A stretch of 64,000 bases of DNA from Bacillota bacterium (lineage in GTDB: Bacteria; Bacillota; Clostridia; UBA1381). The notes below the pieces were generated by a model. That model ran no database searches, was not told the origin of the DNA, and saw nothing but the letters and a program-made list of their open reading frames with translations. Location of the stretch: the NCBI GenBank assembly GCA_024685565.1, contig JAIKVQ010000182.1, positions 75,672 to 139,671 of the forward strand, in the 5' to 3' direction. Shown here one piece after another: positions 37,297 through 47,313 of this stretch. Numbering within the stretch: position 1 is the first letter of the stretch; every line of letters starts with the position of its first letter. Both the position numbers and the translations under genes were made by a program.

Positions 37297-38595
37297 ATGT
37301 TGGAACGGGAAATCAAAAAAGTTAAGTTTACAGCACCGTTGCAGAAGCAAGGGACAAGAGTTGCGGCATACGCTCGTGTTTCAAGCGGCAAAGAGGAAAT
37401 GCTCCACTCCCTGTCAGCACAGGTCAGCTATTACAGCAACCTTATTCAAAACCGTGTCGGTTGGATTTACGCAGGTGTTTATGCTGACGAAGCAATAACA
37501 GGAACGAAGGACTCAAGAGAAAATTTCCAAAGGCTGATTGATGATTGCAGAGAAAGAAAAATTGACTTAATAATAACTAAATCCGTTTCACGATTTGCAA
37601 GGAATACAGTTACGACCCTGAATGCAATTCGAGAATTGCGAGACCTCGGAATCGATGTTTATTTTGAACGAGAGAATATTCACACCTTAAGCGCAGAAGG
37701 CGAACTGCTTATCACGCTTATCGCCTCATACGCACAGGAAGAGAGCCGTTCTGCAAGCGAAAATCAAAAATGGCGAGTACGAAAAAATTTTCAAGACGGA
37801 CTACCCTGGAATCAATACATTTATGGTTATCGTTTTGAAAAAGACCGCTTTGTAGTTATCCCCGATGAAGCAAAGGTGATAAGGCACATTTGTGATTTGT
37901 ATTTATCGGGAATGGGCGTTATAGCCATTGAGAAAAAGCTGAACGAAGAAGGATATAAAACTCGAAGCGGATGCGCATGGTCGCAAACCAGTGTCAGAGC
38001 CATTCTTGGAAATTATAACTACACAGGAAACCTGATACTTCAGAAGACTTATCGCAAAGACCACATCACAAAGAAAAAGCTCGTAAATAACGGCGAGCAT
38101 CCGAAATACCATGTGGAGCATTCCCATGAAGCGATTATTCCTCTTGACCTTTATAACGAAATCCAAGAGGAGCATAGGCGGCGGTCTATAATTGCAAACA
38201 GGCAAACGTGCGCAAGAGTACATAAACCGTTTTCAGGAAAAGTTTTCTGCGGATTGTGTGGCAAGGGCTATAAGCGAAAGAAAAGAGCCACAGGTTTTAC
38301 TTGGATTTGTAATACCTATAACACCTACGGAAAAGCACAATGTCCGTCAAAGCAGATTCCCGAAAATACGCTCGAATCGCTCATTGTCGATGTTACCGAC
38401 AACATTGAGGAGATTGAGCGCATCGAAATTCTGCCTGAAAACACCGTAAGGTTTATATTGAAAGACGGTCAAACCGTGGAGCGTACATGGAAAGACCGTT
38501 CAAGAAGCGAGAGTTGGACGGCTGAAATGAAAGAAGCCGCAAGGCAAAAAACTACGGAAAGGAATCAAAAACAATGGAAAGAACTGTTACAGTAA
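37297..38595 (+). CDS. Large serine recombinase 1 of pair
   Basis: RVAAYARVSSGKEEM, IITKSVSRFARN, CGLCGKGYKRKKRATGFTWIC. Confidence 0.94.
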   Translation: MLEREIKKVKFTAPLQKQGTRVAAYARVSSGKEEMLHSLSAQVSYYSNLIQNRVGWIYAGVYADEAITGTKDSRENFQRLIDDCRERKIDLIITKSVSRFARNTVTTLNAIRELRDLGIDVYFERENIHTLSAEGELLITLIASYAQEESRSASENQKWRVRKNFQDGLPWNQYIYGYRFEKDRFVVIPDEAKVIRHICDLYLSGMGVIAIEKKLNEEGYKTRSGCAWSQTSVRAILGNYNYTGNLILQKTYRKDHITKKKLVNNGEHPKYHVEHSHEAIIPLDLYNEIQEEHRRRSIIANRQTCARVHKPFSGKVFCGLCGKGYKRKKRATGFTWICNTYNTYGKAQCPSKQIPENTLESLIVDVTDNIEEIERIEILPENTVRFILKDGQTVERTWKDRSRSESWTAEMKEAARQKTTERNQKQWKELLQ

Positions 38596-40151
38596 TTCCT
38601 CAAACAATAAACCCCATGACAAGAATGTCGCTTACGAATCCAACAAAAAGAAAAACGGCAGGTTATGCGAGGGTTTCAACCGACAGCGAGGAACAGCTTA
38701 CAAGCTATGAGGCGCAGGTGGATTATTACACAAAATTCATAAAGAAAAACCCACAGTGGGAATTTGTAAAGGTATATACCGATGAAGGCTTAACGGGTGT
38801 TATGCGAAAACACCGTGACGGCTTCAACGAAATGATAAAGGACGCTTTGGAAGGAAAAATCGACCTAATCATAACAAAATCGGTCAGCCGATTTGCAAGA
38901 AATACGGTCGACACGCTTGTGACCGTTAGAGAATTAAAGGACAACGGCGTAGAGGTATATTTTGAAAAAGAAAATATTTACACCCTCGACAGCAAGGGTG
39001 AGCTTTTTATAACGATAATGTCAAGCCTTGCACAGGAAGAGAGCAGGAGTATTTCCGAGAATGTAACATGGGGTCACAGAAAACGATTTGCAGACGGAAA
39101 ATTCAGCCTTGCATATAAGAATTTTCTCGGCTATGAAAAGGGCGAAGACAAACTGCCGAAGATAGTCAAAGAAGAAGCGGAGCTTGTGCGAAGAATATAC
39201 AGTATGTTTATTGACGGAAAAACCCCAGGGGCTATTGCAAGGCAGTTAACAACGGAGGGCATACCGACACCTGCAAATAAAGAAAAGTGGCGAGCAACGA
39301 CAATTCAGAGCATTCTCACAAATGAAAAATACAAAGGCTCCGCACTTCTTCAAAAAGGGTTTACCGTCAGCTTCCTCACAAAAAAGAGAAAAGTCAACGA
39401 AGGCGAAGTGCCGCAATACTATATTGAGCATAGCCACGAAGCGATTATTTCACCTGACGAGTTTGATTTGGTACAACAGGAAATGGCAAGACGTGAGAAG
39501 ATTGGTAATAAGTACAGTGGCAACAGCATTTTTTCCTGCCGTCTGATTTGCGGAGACTGCGGCAGTTTCCTCGGCTCTAAAGTATGGCAGTCAAACACAA
39601 AATACAGAAGAACAATATGGCAATGCCGTGACAAATTCAAAAACGAGAAAAAATGTGAAACGCCGCACTTGACCGAGGACGAAATCAAGATGCGATTTCT
39701 TTCGGCTTATTCACAGCTTTTGGAAAACCGTGACGAGCTTATAGAGGACTGCCGCCTGATGCAGGATGCCCTCACCGACACCACAGAGATTGACGAGGAA
39801 ATTGAAAGGCTCGACATGGAAATCGAAGTTGTAAATGGTCTTATCCGTCAGAGCATTACAGAAAACGCTACAACGGCGCAAAATCAAGATGACTACAACA
39901 AAAGGTACAACGAGTACGCCGAGCGATACGAAAAGCTGAAAAACCGAAAGGATAAACTTGAGGAAGAAAGGAGAAAGCGTAACCTTGAGGCAACCGCCAT
40001 AGGCGGATTTATGTTTGAGGTCATGGAGCTACCAGAGCCTCCGTCAGCTTTCGACAACAAGTTATGGATTGCATCGATTGACTATGCCACCATTTATAAG
40101 GACGGACGGATGGTTTTCAAATTCATAAACGGTGCGGAAATTGAAGCGTAG
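38574..40151 (+). CDS. Large serine recombinase 2 of pair
   Basis: AGYARVSTDSEEQLTSYEAQ, IITKSVSRFARN, LICGDCGSFLGSKVW, coiled coil. Confidence 0.94.
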   Translation: MERTVTVIPQTINPMTRMSLTNPTKRKTAGYARVSTDSEEQLTSYEAQVDYYTKFIKKNPQWEFVKVYTDEGLTGVMRKHRDGFNEMIKDALEGKIDLIITKSVSRFARNTVDTLVTVRELKDNGVEVYFEKENIYTLDSKGELFITIMSSLAQEESRSISENVTWGHRKRFADGKFSLAYKNFLGYEKGEDKLPKIVKEEAELVRRIYSMFIDGKTPGAIARQLTTEGIPTPANKEKWRATTIQSILTNEKYKGSALLQKGFTVSFLTKKRKVNEGEVPQYYIEHSHEAIISPDEFDLVQQEMARREKIGNKYSGNSIFSCRLICGDCGSFLGSKVWQSNTKYRRTIWQCRDKFKNEKKCETPHLTEDEIKMRFLSAYSQLLENRDELIEDCRLMQDALTDTTEIDEEIERLDMEIEVVNGLIRQSITENATTAQNQDDYNKRYNEYAERYEKLKNRKDKLEEERRKRNLEATAIGGFMFEVMELPEPPSAFDNKLWIASIDYATIYKDGRMVFKFINGAEIEA

Positions 40152-40163
40152 GAGGTGTTTGAA

Positions 40164-40769
40164 ATGAGCGAAAAAATCTATCATATAGAGCTTGATGACT
40201 GTGCGACCCCTGCTTTTGTTACTTTTGGGAAAGACTATTATGGCACAATGAATGACGTGGAAGAGTTTATAAGCAAATTTAAGTCAGGCGAAAGGCAGGA
40301 GTTAATTGAGGCGTTTAGAGAATATAAACAAGGCAATTCTGATGTGGAAATTCCTGTCGGGTTTTGGAAAAGCAAGATGCTCGAAGAAGTAAAGGTCTAT
40401 GGCAAAAAACAGATTTCTTGCGGCGAGTACGAATGGGAACATATAAACATTTGGGGCTTCCCATATTACATGAAATGTGATGCCTTGCGGTCATCGCATT
40501 ATTGGATAAAAGACGGCGAAAAATTATGTAGAATTATAAAAGTGAAATTTACCAATCTCCAGTACAAAAACACCCTCGGTAAATATAAGGAGATTGGAAT
40601 GATATGGGGATTTCCGCACATTATTGAATTCGGGACATACAACACCCTCATGGTTGTAGAAAAACGATTTGAAACAGTGAATGAACTGAAACAGAATATG
40701 CACTCTTTTAATTCCGTGTCCGATATGGATTTTACTGCTTTCTGCAACGACATCTTTGCCGATGGTTAA
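40164..40769 (+). CDS. Hypothetical protein (201 aa)
   Basis: RBS aggagg then ATG 40164. Confidence 0.65.
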   Translation: MSEKIYHIELDDCATPAFVTFGKDYYGTMNDVEEFISKFKSGERQELIEAFREYKQGNSDVEIPVGFWKSKMLEEVKVYGKKQISCGEYEWEHINIWGFPYYMKCDALRSSHYWIKDGEKLCRIIKVKFTNLQYKNTLGKYKEIGMIWGFPHIIEFGTYNTLMVVEKRFETVNELKQNMHSFNSVSDMDFTAFCNDIFADG

Positions 40770-40798
40770 AATCAAGAATAACAAACGGTACAAAGAGC

Positions 40799-40831
40799 CG
40801 TGAAGCCGATTATGCAGTTTCACGGTTTTTT
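40799..40831 (+). terminator. Rho-independent terminator
   Basis: CCGTGAA…TTCACGG-TTTTTTT. Confidence 0.8.
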
Positions 40832-40913
40832 TCTCTTTTGGATTGAATTTTCGATGATTTTGAGGTATAATACAAAAAGTAATAAATTTTTTCTTTTCGG
40901 GGGTAAAAGTGAT

Positions 40914-41327
40914 ATGTGGATTGTATTTGCTGTCCTATCTGCTGTTTTTGCGGCTCTTACCTCAATATTGGCAAAAATCGGAATAGACGGAGTAAACTCA
41001 AATCTTGCAACGGCGATACGAACTGTCGTAGTAGTTATTATGGCTTGGGGTATGGTGTTTTTAACTCATGCACAAAGCGGTCTTACGGAAATAAGCAAAA
41101 AAAGCTGGCTGTTCCTGATATTGTCGGGACTTGCGACAGGCGCATCGTGGTTGTGTTATTACAAAGCACTACAAACGGGTGAAGTGTCAAAGGTAGTCCC
41201 CATCGACAAGTTGAGCGTTGTAATAACGCTTATACTGGCTTTTGTTTTCTTGCATGAAGAGTTTACGGCAAAATCACTGATAGGTTGTATTCTGATTGCC
41301 GCAGGAACTCTGATAATGGTGTTGTAA
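40914..41327 (+). CDS. EamA-family (DMT) single-domain transporter
   Basis: LSAVFAALTSILAKIGIDGVNSNLATAIRTVVV…IDKLSVVITLILAFVFLHEEF. Confidence 0.88.
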   Translation: MWIVFAVLSAVFAALTSILAKIGIDGVNSNLATAIRTVVVVIMAWGMVFLTHAQSGLTEISKKSWLFLILSGLATGASWLCYYKALQTGEVSKVVPIDKLSVVITLILAFVFLHEEFTAKSLIGCILIAAGTLIMVL

Positions 41328-41342
41328 TTAGCACTCTTCTTA

Positions 41343-41443
41343 CAGGGGGGTGCAGTTTTTGTCAGGGGGGGGGTGCAAATTCTCACAGGGGGGTGCACTT
41401 TTTCCGTGAGGGGGGGGTGCAAAATTCTCCAAGGGGGGTGCAT
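41343..41443 (+). repeat. Array of five G6-G9 tracts, each followed by TGCA
   Basis: G-runs of 6, 9, 6, 8, 6 nt starting at 41345, 41365, 41388, 41410, 41433. Confidence 0.9.
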
Positions 41444-41468
41444 TTTATCAAAATTGACGTTACTTGCC

Positions 41469-41511
41469 AAAAATAGAGTTCTATTCCGTCAGGAAATAGA
41501 ACTCTATTTTT
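41469..41511 (+). terminator. 17-bp perfect stem-loop
   Basis: AAAAATAGAGTTCTATT-N9-AATAGAACTCTATTTTT. Confidence 0.7.
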
Positions 41512-41580
41512 AATTTTGTCAAGGGACTTGAACATTAAGAAGGCACACACCTACAAAACAGTCCTGTCATCCCGACCACG

Positions 41581-41611
41581 TCGGAACGGACTTTGCTCCG
41601 TTCCGATTTTT
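41581..41611 (+). terminator. Hairpin with T-run
   Basis: TCGGAACGGA-CTTTGC-TCCGTTCCGA-TTTTTG. Confidence 0.6.
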
Positions 41612-41754
41612 GTTTGCAGAAAAATCAGTCACACGCGCCGTCGTTCCTCCTTTTTCGCAAAAAGGCACGTTTGCGTCGGCTATTCGCTTGCAAGTGCGCT
41701 CATAACGCCTTTGGCTCACTACCACTTTTTTGCGATTGTTCCTGTTTTTTTGCA

Positions 41755-41788
41755 TAAAAAATTCCGTAACGCTTTGCATTACGGAATT
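41755..41788 (-). terminator. Terminator of GGGtGRT gene
   Basis: Minus strand AATTCCGTAA…TTACGGAATTTTTT. Confidence 0.75.
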
Positions 41789-41803
41789 TCATAGATAAAC
41801 AGT

Positions 41804-42805
41804 TTACTTATTCATAGCTTCCTCGACTGCAACTGCAACCGCAACGGTCATACCAACCATTGGGTTATTGCCTGCACCGATCAATCCCATCATTTCAACA
41901 TGGGCAGGAACTGATGAAGAGCCTGCAAACTGGGCATCGGAGTGCATTCTTCCCATTGTATCTGTCATACCGTAGGAAGCAGGACCTGCTGCCATATTGT
42001 CGGGGTGCAGGGTTCTTCCTGTACCACCGCCTGATGCAACGGAGAAGTACTTTTTACCTTGCTCAACACACTCTTTTTTGTATGTGCCTGCAACAGGGTG
42101 CTGGAAACGTGTCGGGTTGGTTGAATTACCTGTAATAGAAACATCAACGCCCTCGTGATGCATAATTGCGACACCCTCGCGGACATCATCTGCACCATAG
42201 CAACGAACTTTTGAACGCTCGCCGTTTGAGTATGCAGTTTCTTTTATGATTTCAAGTTTACCTGTGTAGTAGTCAAACTTGGTTTGGACATAGGTAAATC
42301 CGTTAATTCTTGAAATAATCTGAGCTGCGTCCTTTCCAAGACCGTTTAGAATAACACGCAAATCTTCTTTTCTTGCCTTGTTGGCGGAACGTGCAAGGCC
42401 AATTGCGCCTTCAGCTGCCGCAAAGGATTCATGACCTGCCAAAAATGCAAAGCATTTTGTTTCGTCACGAAGGAGCATAGCGCCAAGATTTCCGTGACCT
42501 AATCCCACTTTTCTATCATCTGCAACCGAACCGGGGATACAGAAGGACTGCAATCCCACACCGATTTTTTCTGCTGCGTCAGCGGCTTTTGTGCAGCCGT
42601 CTTTGATTGCAATTGCTGCGCCTACGATATATGCCCAGCAAGCATTTTCAAAACATATGGGCTGGATACCTTTAACGATATTATATACGTCAATCCCCTT
42701 ATCGTCACAAATTTTCTTTGCTTCTTCGATTGAAGAGATACCGTGCTTTTCAAGCTCGGCGTTTATCTGGTCAATTCTTCTTTCATAACTTTCAAATAAT
42801 GCCAT
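41804..42805 (-). CDS. GGGtGRT protein
   Basis: VASGGGTGRTLHPDNMAAGPASYGMTDTMGRMHSDAQ. Confidence 0.9.
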   Translation of the reverse strand: MALFESYERRIDQINAELEKHGISSIEEAKKICDDKGIDVYNIVKGIQPICFENACWAYIVGAAIAIKDGCTKAADAAEKIGVGLQSFCIPGSVADDRKVGLGHGNLGAMLLRDETKCFAFLAGHESFAAAEGAIGLARSANKARKEDLRVILNGLGKDAAQIISRINGFTYVQTKFDYYTGKLEIIKETAYSNGERSKVRCYGADDVREGVAIMHHEGVDVSITGNSTNPTRFQHPVAGTYKKECVEQGKKYFSVASGGGTGRTLHPDNMAAGPASYGMTDTMGRMHSDAQFAGSSSVPAHVEMMGLIGAGNNPMVGMTVAVAVAVEEAMNK

Positions 42806-42821
42806 AACAAAGTACCTCCTC

Positions 42822-43514
42822 TTATTCGTGTCTCGGGTCAATCAGCTTTACAGCATCGTCAACCCTGCCGTACTGACCCGAGGCCTTTTTGAGTGCCTCG
42901 CCTGCGTCGGTACCATTTTTAATCATTTCCATCATTTTGCCGAGATGAACGAACTTGTAACCGATAATCTCGTCATTTTCGTCTACTGCGATGTGTGTTA
43001 TATAACCCTCCGCAAGTTCCAAATATCTTGGACCTTTTTTGCGAGTTGCATAGGTTGTACCCGTCTGTGAACGAAGACCCTTTCCCAAATCTTCAAGACC
43101 TGCACCGATGGGGAGCCCGTCCTCAGAAAAGGCTGTCTGCGTTCTTCCGTAAACAATCTGGAGGAACAGCTCGCGCATGGCGGTATTTATTGCATCGCAG
43201 ACTAAGTCTGTGTTAAGGGCCTCTAAAATTGTCTTACCTATAAGAATTTCGGAAGCCATTGCCGCTGAGTGAGTCATACCTGAGCAGCCGATTGTTTCAA
43301 CAAGTGCCTCCTCAATAATACCGTCTTTAACATTCAAAGTGAGCTTGCATGCACCTTGTTGCGGAGCACACCAGCCAATACCGTGTGTGAGACCTGAAAT
43401 GTCTGTAATTTCCTTAGCCTGAACCCACTTGCCCTCTTCAGGGATAGGTGCAGGGCCATGATATGCGCCCTTTGCCAAAGGACACATAGCTTCAACTTCG
43501 CTTGAATATTTCAT
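42822..43514 (-). CDS. Iron-sulfur cluster assembly scaffold-like (NifU-N/IscU-like)
   Basis: VETIGCSGMTHSAAMASEILIGKTILEAL; adjacent to GGGtGRT gene. Confidence 0.85.
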   Translation of the reverse strand: MKYSSEVEAMCPLAKGAYHGPAPIPEEGKWVQAKEITDISGLTHGIGWCAPQQGACKLTLNVKDGIIEEALVETIGCSGMTHSAAMASEILIGKTILEALNTDLVCDAINTAMRELFLQIVYGRTQTAFSEDGLPIGAGLEDLGKGLRSQTGTTYATRKKGPRYLELAEGYITHIAVDENDEIIGYKFVHLGKMMEMIKNGTDAGEALKKASGQYGRVDDAVKLIDPRHE

Positions 43515-43761
43515 TCAAAATAACTCCTTTCACTCTTTCCTAATTGTTAATTATATCACAAATTTTACAATATGCAAGATAAAATTCTAAAGTTTATAAT
43601 CATTTTTCCCGTAAATAGATAAATCATTTTAAAAACTTTATCGGAGGAAGAAATTGTCATAACACAAAATATGGATGTTAACATGGAGTTTACAACCCAT
43701 GATACTTTCTTGACATTTATGACTGTTAGTGGTAAAATAAAAATGGGGTGTTATACAAATT

Positions 43762-45207
43762 TTGGGAGAATATATTTTTTGTATGACTGATAATCTAATG
43801 GGAAGGATCGTCGAAGTGAAAGAAAAAAAATCAACTAAACACCGCGTCGGCGGTATTTCAGCAAACCTATTTGCTTTTTCATTTGTTGTGATTGTTACTA
43901 TTGCGCATATGGTAATTATTTTTCTCATAATCAATGTAAATTGGTCAAGCAACGAACTGCTCAAGTTAATGGAGCGTTCCGGAGCTTATCAGATTGATGC
44001 TACAAGTATGCAGGCGAGCAATACTGTTATGTCGGAAACTTGCAGTAACTATATACAAAGGCCGATTGATAACGGCGGTTCGCCTAATATAAGCGGGCTT
44101 AAGAAATATGCAAAAGAGCTCAATTCAGAAAGTCGGGCGGCTGCGGTTGCAGAACGTTTCAAACAATATGAAGTAAGTGACGAAGTGCGTTCGTATATTG
44201 AGAATGCAGCAGAATTATCGGAACAAATGAAGGATATTCAGATGCACGCCATTGCTTTGATGGCCTCGGTATATACGATTCCTTCAATACCTGAGCTTTC
44301 TGAAATAGAGAGCAGACAATTGACACAAGAGGAAAAAGCTATGTCCCTGGAGGAACGCGTAGCATACGCGCGACAATTAGTTTTGGAAAGAGATTATGTG
44401 CAGCTGAGGTATTATATTGCTGAGAATATAGATAATTGTAATAAAACGTTGCAAAGTGAGTTTTCACAAGCTTCGGCAGAAATAAAACAGCACGTTGCAA
44501 AAATGCGTATTATATTATGGATTGCAATTATAGCTGTTATTCTCGTCCTAAGTTGTGCGTTTATTATGTTTTATAGTTTAATAGTAAAACCTTTAAACGA
44601 TTATTCTAAAGATATTTCGGCTAATCAGAGAATTAAAAAAAATAGTGGAGTATTGGAAATGCGGCAGCTTGTGACGGCATTTAACGGACTGTGGAGTAAT
44701 CGCAACGAGTTGGAATCTATTCTTCGCGCTGCGGCGGAGAATGATGTGCTAACTGGTTTGCCTAACCGCTATTGTATGCAACGTGATTTGCTAAGGATTG
44801 ATGTTAATGGTAATACTATGGCTGTGTTGTTGTTCGATGTAGACTTTCTTAAAAGAGTCAATGACACTGAAGGCCATTTGGCGGGAGATAATTTAATTTG
44901 TGCAACGGCTGACTGTATCAAGGAGTGTTTCGGAACGGAAAACGCCGGCAATTGCTACCGAATAGGAGGAGATGAGTTTGTAGTACTGATGTTCGGATGC
45001 GATGAGGCTGAGGTAAAAACACGAATTGACAGATTTAAAATGATTCTAAAGGATAAGAATATCACAGTTTCTGTTGGCTATGCTTATACTGATAATGCGG
45101 ATAACGATAGCTTTGCAGAAATGATGGAAGAAGCAGACAGGAGTATGTACGAGAAAAAGAGACATATTCATGATATATATGGTGCCGTAAAGAACGGTGT
45201 TAGCTAA
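43762..45207 (+). CDS. GGDEF-domain diguanylate cyclase, membrane-bound
   Basis: CYRIGGDEFVVLMF; two hydrophobic segments flanking a putative sensor region. Confidence 0.9.
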   Translation: MGEYIFCMTDNLMGRIVEVKEKKSTKHRVGGISANLFAFSFVVIVTIAHMVIIFLIINVNWSSNELLKLMERSGAYQIDATSMQASNTVMSETCSNYIQRPIDNGGSPNISGLKKYAKELNSESRAAAVAERFKQYEVSDEVRSYIENAAELSEQMKDIQMHAIALMASVYTIPSIPELSEIESRQLTQEEKAMSLEERVAYARQLVLERDYVQLRYYIAENIDNCNKTLQSEFSQASAEIKQHVAKMRIILWIAIIAVILVLSCAFIMFYSLIVKPLNDYSKDISANQRIKKNSGVLEMRQLVTAFNGLWSNRNELESILRAAAENDVLTGLPNRYCMQRDLLRIDVNGNTMAVLLFDVDFLKRVNDTEGHLAGDNLICATADCIKECFGTENAGNCYRIGGDEFVVLMFGCDEAEVKTRIDRFKMILKDKNITVSVGYAYTDNADNDSFAEMMEEADRSMYEKKRHIHDIYGAVKNGVS

Positions 45208-45228
45208 TAGTAAAGCGGAGAATTTGCC

Positions 45229-46974
45229 ATGAAGAAGAATATTGTGAGAGCTTGCTCTGCGGAGACGGGGCAGGGAATTAGTAACTTTTACATAGACAGA
45301 AAACCGCCAGGGGTTCTGTTTGTTGTTTTATTGCTTGTTTACATTTTGGCTGCAGTTTTTGTTAACATTACAGCACAATTAGAGTCGAATCTTGTGTTTT
45401 TTGGACAGGCAGTACAACTTAGCTTTTTAACTGGTGCAATATCAAGCGTTGCTAATCTTTGTGCTATCTTCTTAGTAATATTCTATAGTAAGCATGGATT
45501 TATTGCGTCTATAATCATTCTTCTTGCTCAGTTCCCAAATCTTATTATAGAGTTTATTTTCAAACATAACTATTTTGGAATTACAGGATTTTTTGTAAAT
45601 ATTCTTACCGTTTTGGCAGTTTGTATAATATATATTAACAAAAAAAAGGTTGAAAGGTATCAGATTACAATACAAGAATATGCAGTTACAGATAGGCTTA
45701 CAAAACTTCCGAACAGGATTGCTTGCTCTATGCATATGGACGAGCTTATCAAGTGCAATAAGCCGTTTGTTGTTGCTATTATGAATTTGAATAATTTTAA
45801 GAGTATTAACAATGCATTGGGACAATCTATCGGAGATGCAATACTGTCAGAGATTGCCATAAGGTTGAAGGAAACCACGATTAGGGATACATCAGGTACA
45901 AGTGTTTTTCTTGCTTATAACGGTGGTGATGAATTTACATTAGTTATTAACAACTATCGTGACAGCGACGAACTTGTTAAAGTTCTTGAATATTATAAAG
46001 CCACTTTGAATGATACAATTACATTTAAAGAATGTGAATATTTTATATCGGCACGTATCGGATATGCGGAGTATCCACGGGATGCGAAAAGTAGCGAAGA
46101 CCTATACATTTGTGCGCTTACGGCGGTGACAAACGCAAAAAAAGATAGAGGTAAAAGCCATATCTGCGGATTTATGTCAAATATGTATAGTGCCGAGCGT
46201 GAAATCGACATGGAAAGAAAAATCCGTGAAGCATTGAAAGAAGGGCGTGTATACTTTTATCTTCAGCCACAGTATAATATAATGCATAGGCTTAGAGGAT
46301 TTGAGGTGCTTGCCCGTATTTGTGATAAAGATGGTAACATTATCAGCCCTGTCGAATTTATTCCGATTGCAGAAAAGGCTGGCTTGATTGATAGTATTGA
46401 TTATACTGTATTTAGAAATGCATCAAAATTTTTGGGAGAACTCATACGTCATACGGGTACAGATATTATACTCAGCGTTAATGTATCTGTAATGCACCTT
46501 ATGAAGAAAAATTTTTTGAGTGAAGTTCAGGAAATCCTTGAAAAATCTGACGTTCCTGCCAATAGGATTGAAATTGAGATTACCGAATCAATTATGATTG
46601 ATTCTATTGATGAGGCGGTACGGAGTATAAGTGAGCTTAAAAAGATGGGATTTAGGATAGCAATTGATGACTTTGGTACAGGATATTCTTCATTAAGCTA
46701 CTTGAACACATTTCCCGCGGATATTTTAAAGGTAGATAAGTCTTTTATTAAAAAGATAAGTTCGGGAAGTTCCCATGAAAAATATGTTGCTGCAATTATC
46801 TCTATTGGTCATATAATGAACTTTGGTGTAGTCGCGGAAGGAGTTGAAACAAGCGAACAGCTTGAAATCCTGCGAAATGTGGGCTGTGACTACATTCAGG
46901 GATTTTATTGGGGGGAGCCCATGCCGCGCGAAGAAGCTGAAAAACTTGTTATTGAAAACGAAAGAAAACCTTGA
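45229..46974 (+). CDS. GGDEF-EAL c-di-GMP protein, membrane-bound
   Basis: AYNGGDEFTLV; FEVLARICD (EAL variant), EIEITESIMID, AIDDFGTGYSSLSYL. Confidence 0.92.
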   Translation: MKKNIVRACSAETGQGISNFYIDRKPPGVLFVVLLLVYILAAVFVNITAQLESNLVFFGQAVQLSFLTGAISSVANLCAIFLVIFYSKHGFIASIIILLAQFPNLIIEFIFKHNYFGITGFFVNILTVLAVCIIYINKKKVERYQITIQEYAVTDRLTKLPNRIACSMHMDELIKCNKPFVVAIMNLNNFKSINNALGQSIGDAILSEIAIRLKETTIRDTSGTSVFLAYNGGDEFTLVINNYRDSDELVKVLEYYKATLNDTITFKECEYFISARIGYAEYPRDAKSSEDLYICALTAVTNAKKDRGKSHICGFMSNMYSAEREIDMERKIREALKEGRVYFYLQPQYNIMHRLRGFEVLARICDKDGNIISPVEFIPIAEKAGLIDSIDYTVFRNASKFLGELIRHTGTDIILSVNVSVMHLMKKNFLSEVQEILEKSDVPANRIEIEITESIMIDSIDEAVRSISELKKMGFRIAIDDFGTGYSSLSYLNTFPADILKVDKSFIKKISSGSSHEKYVAAIISIGHIMNFGVVAEGVETSEQLEILRNVGCDYIQGFYWGEPMPREEAEKLVIENERKP

Positions 46975-46994
46975 ACCAAAGGTTAAGGTTTTTT
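46965..46994 (+). terminator. Terminator after GGDEF-EAL gene
   Basis: AACCTTGAACCAAAGGTTAAGGTTTTTTTA. Confidence 0.65.
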
Positions 46995-47257
46995 TATTTT
47001 GTGTATATCCGCAAAATTTATTTTGAAACTACAATGATTCTAAATAACCTTAATAGCCACACAAATCTTAACAATGTTCCTAAAAAGCTGAAATTGCATA
47101 AAGAGAATTGAATTGAAAAACGTTAAGGGTAAATCCAAACATCATTTAGGGGGCAAAAACGCAAGTACATAAAATAACAATTTATGTTGTTTGTTTGCGC
47201 CTGATGCGGTACCTTCTTGATTTTATTGCGTTTCCTCTTTTCTAAAATCATAAAAAA

Positions 47258-47290
47258 ATAACCTTAAAGTTTTACCTCTAAGGTTATTCT
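47258..47290 (-). terminator. Terminator of guaA
   Basis: Minus strand AATAACCTTA-N12-TAAGGTTATT-TTTTT. Confidence 0.75.
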
Positions 47291-47313
47291 TAGTTAATAA
47301 TTTACAAAATTCA

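Noticed and set aside
41343-41443. G-tract array as a CRISPR array
   Set aside because: Units are about 22 bp in total with a 10-nt shared core and 10-13-nt interiors; too short for repeats plus spacers, and no cas genes nearby
41159-41470. Minus-strand ORF HPPWRILHPPLTEKVHPPVRICTPP across the G array
   Set aside because: Low-complexity translation of the C-tracts, overlaps the EamA gene, no convincing start context
41567-41779. 70-aa minus-strand ORF (KNRNNRKKVVVSQRRYERTCKRIADANVPF…)
   Set aside because: Spans two hairpins including the GGGtGRT terminator; likely spurious translation of an intergenic element
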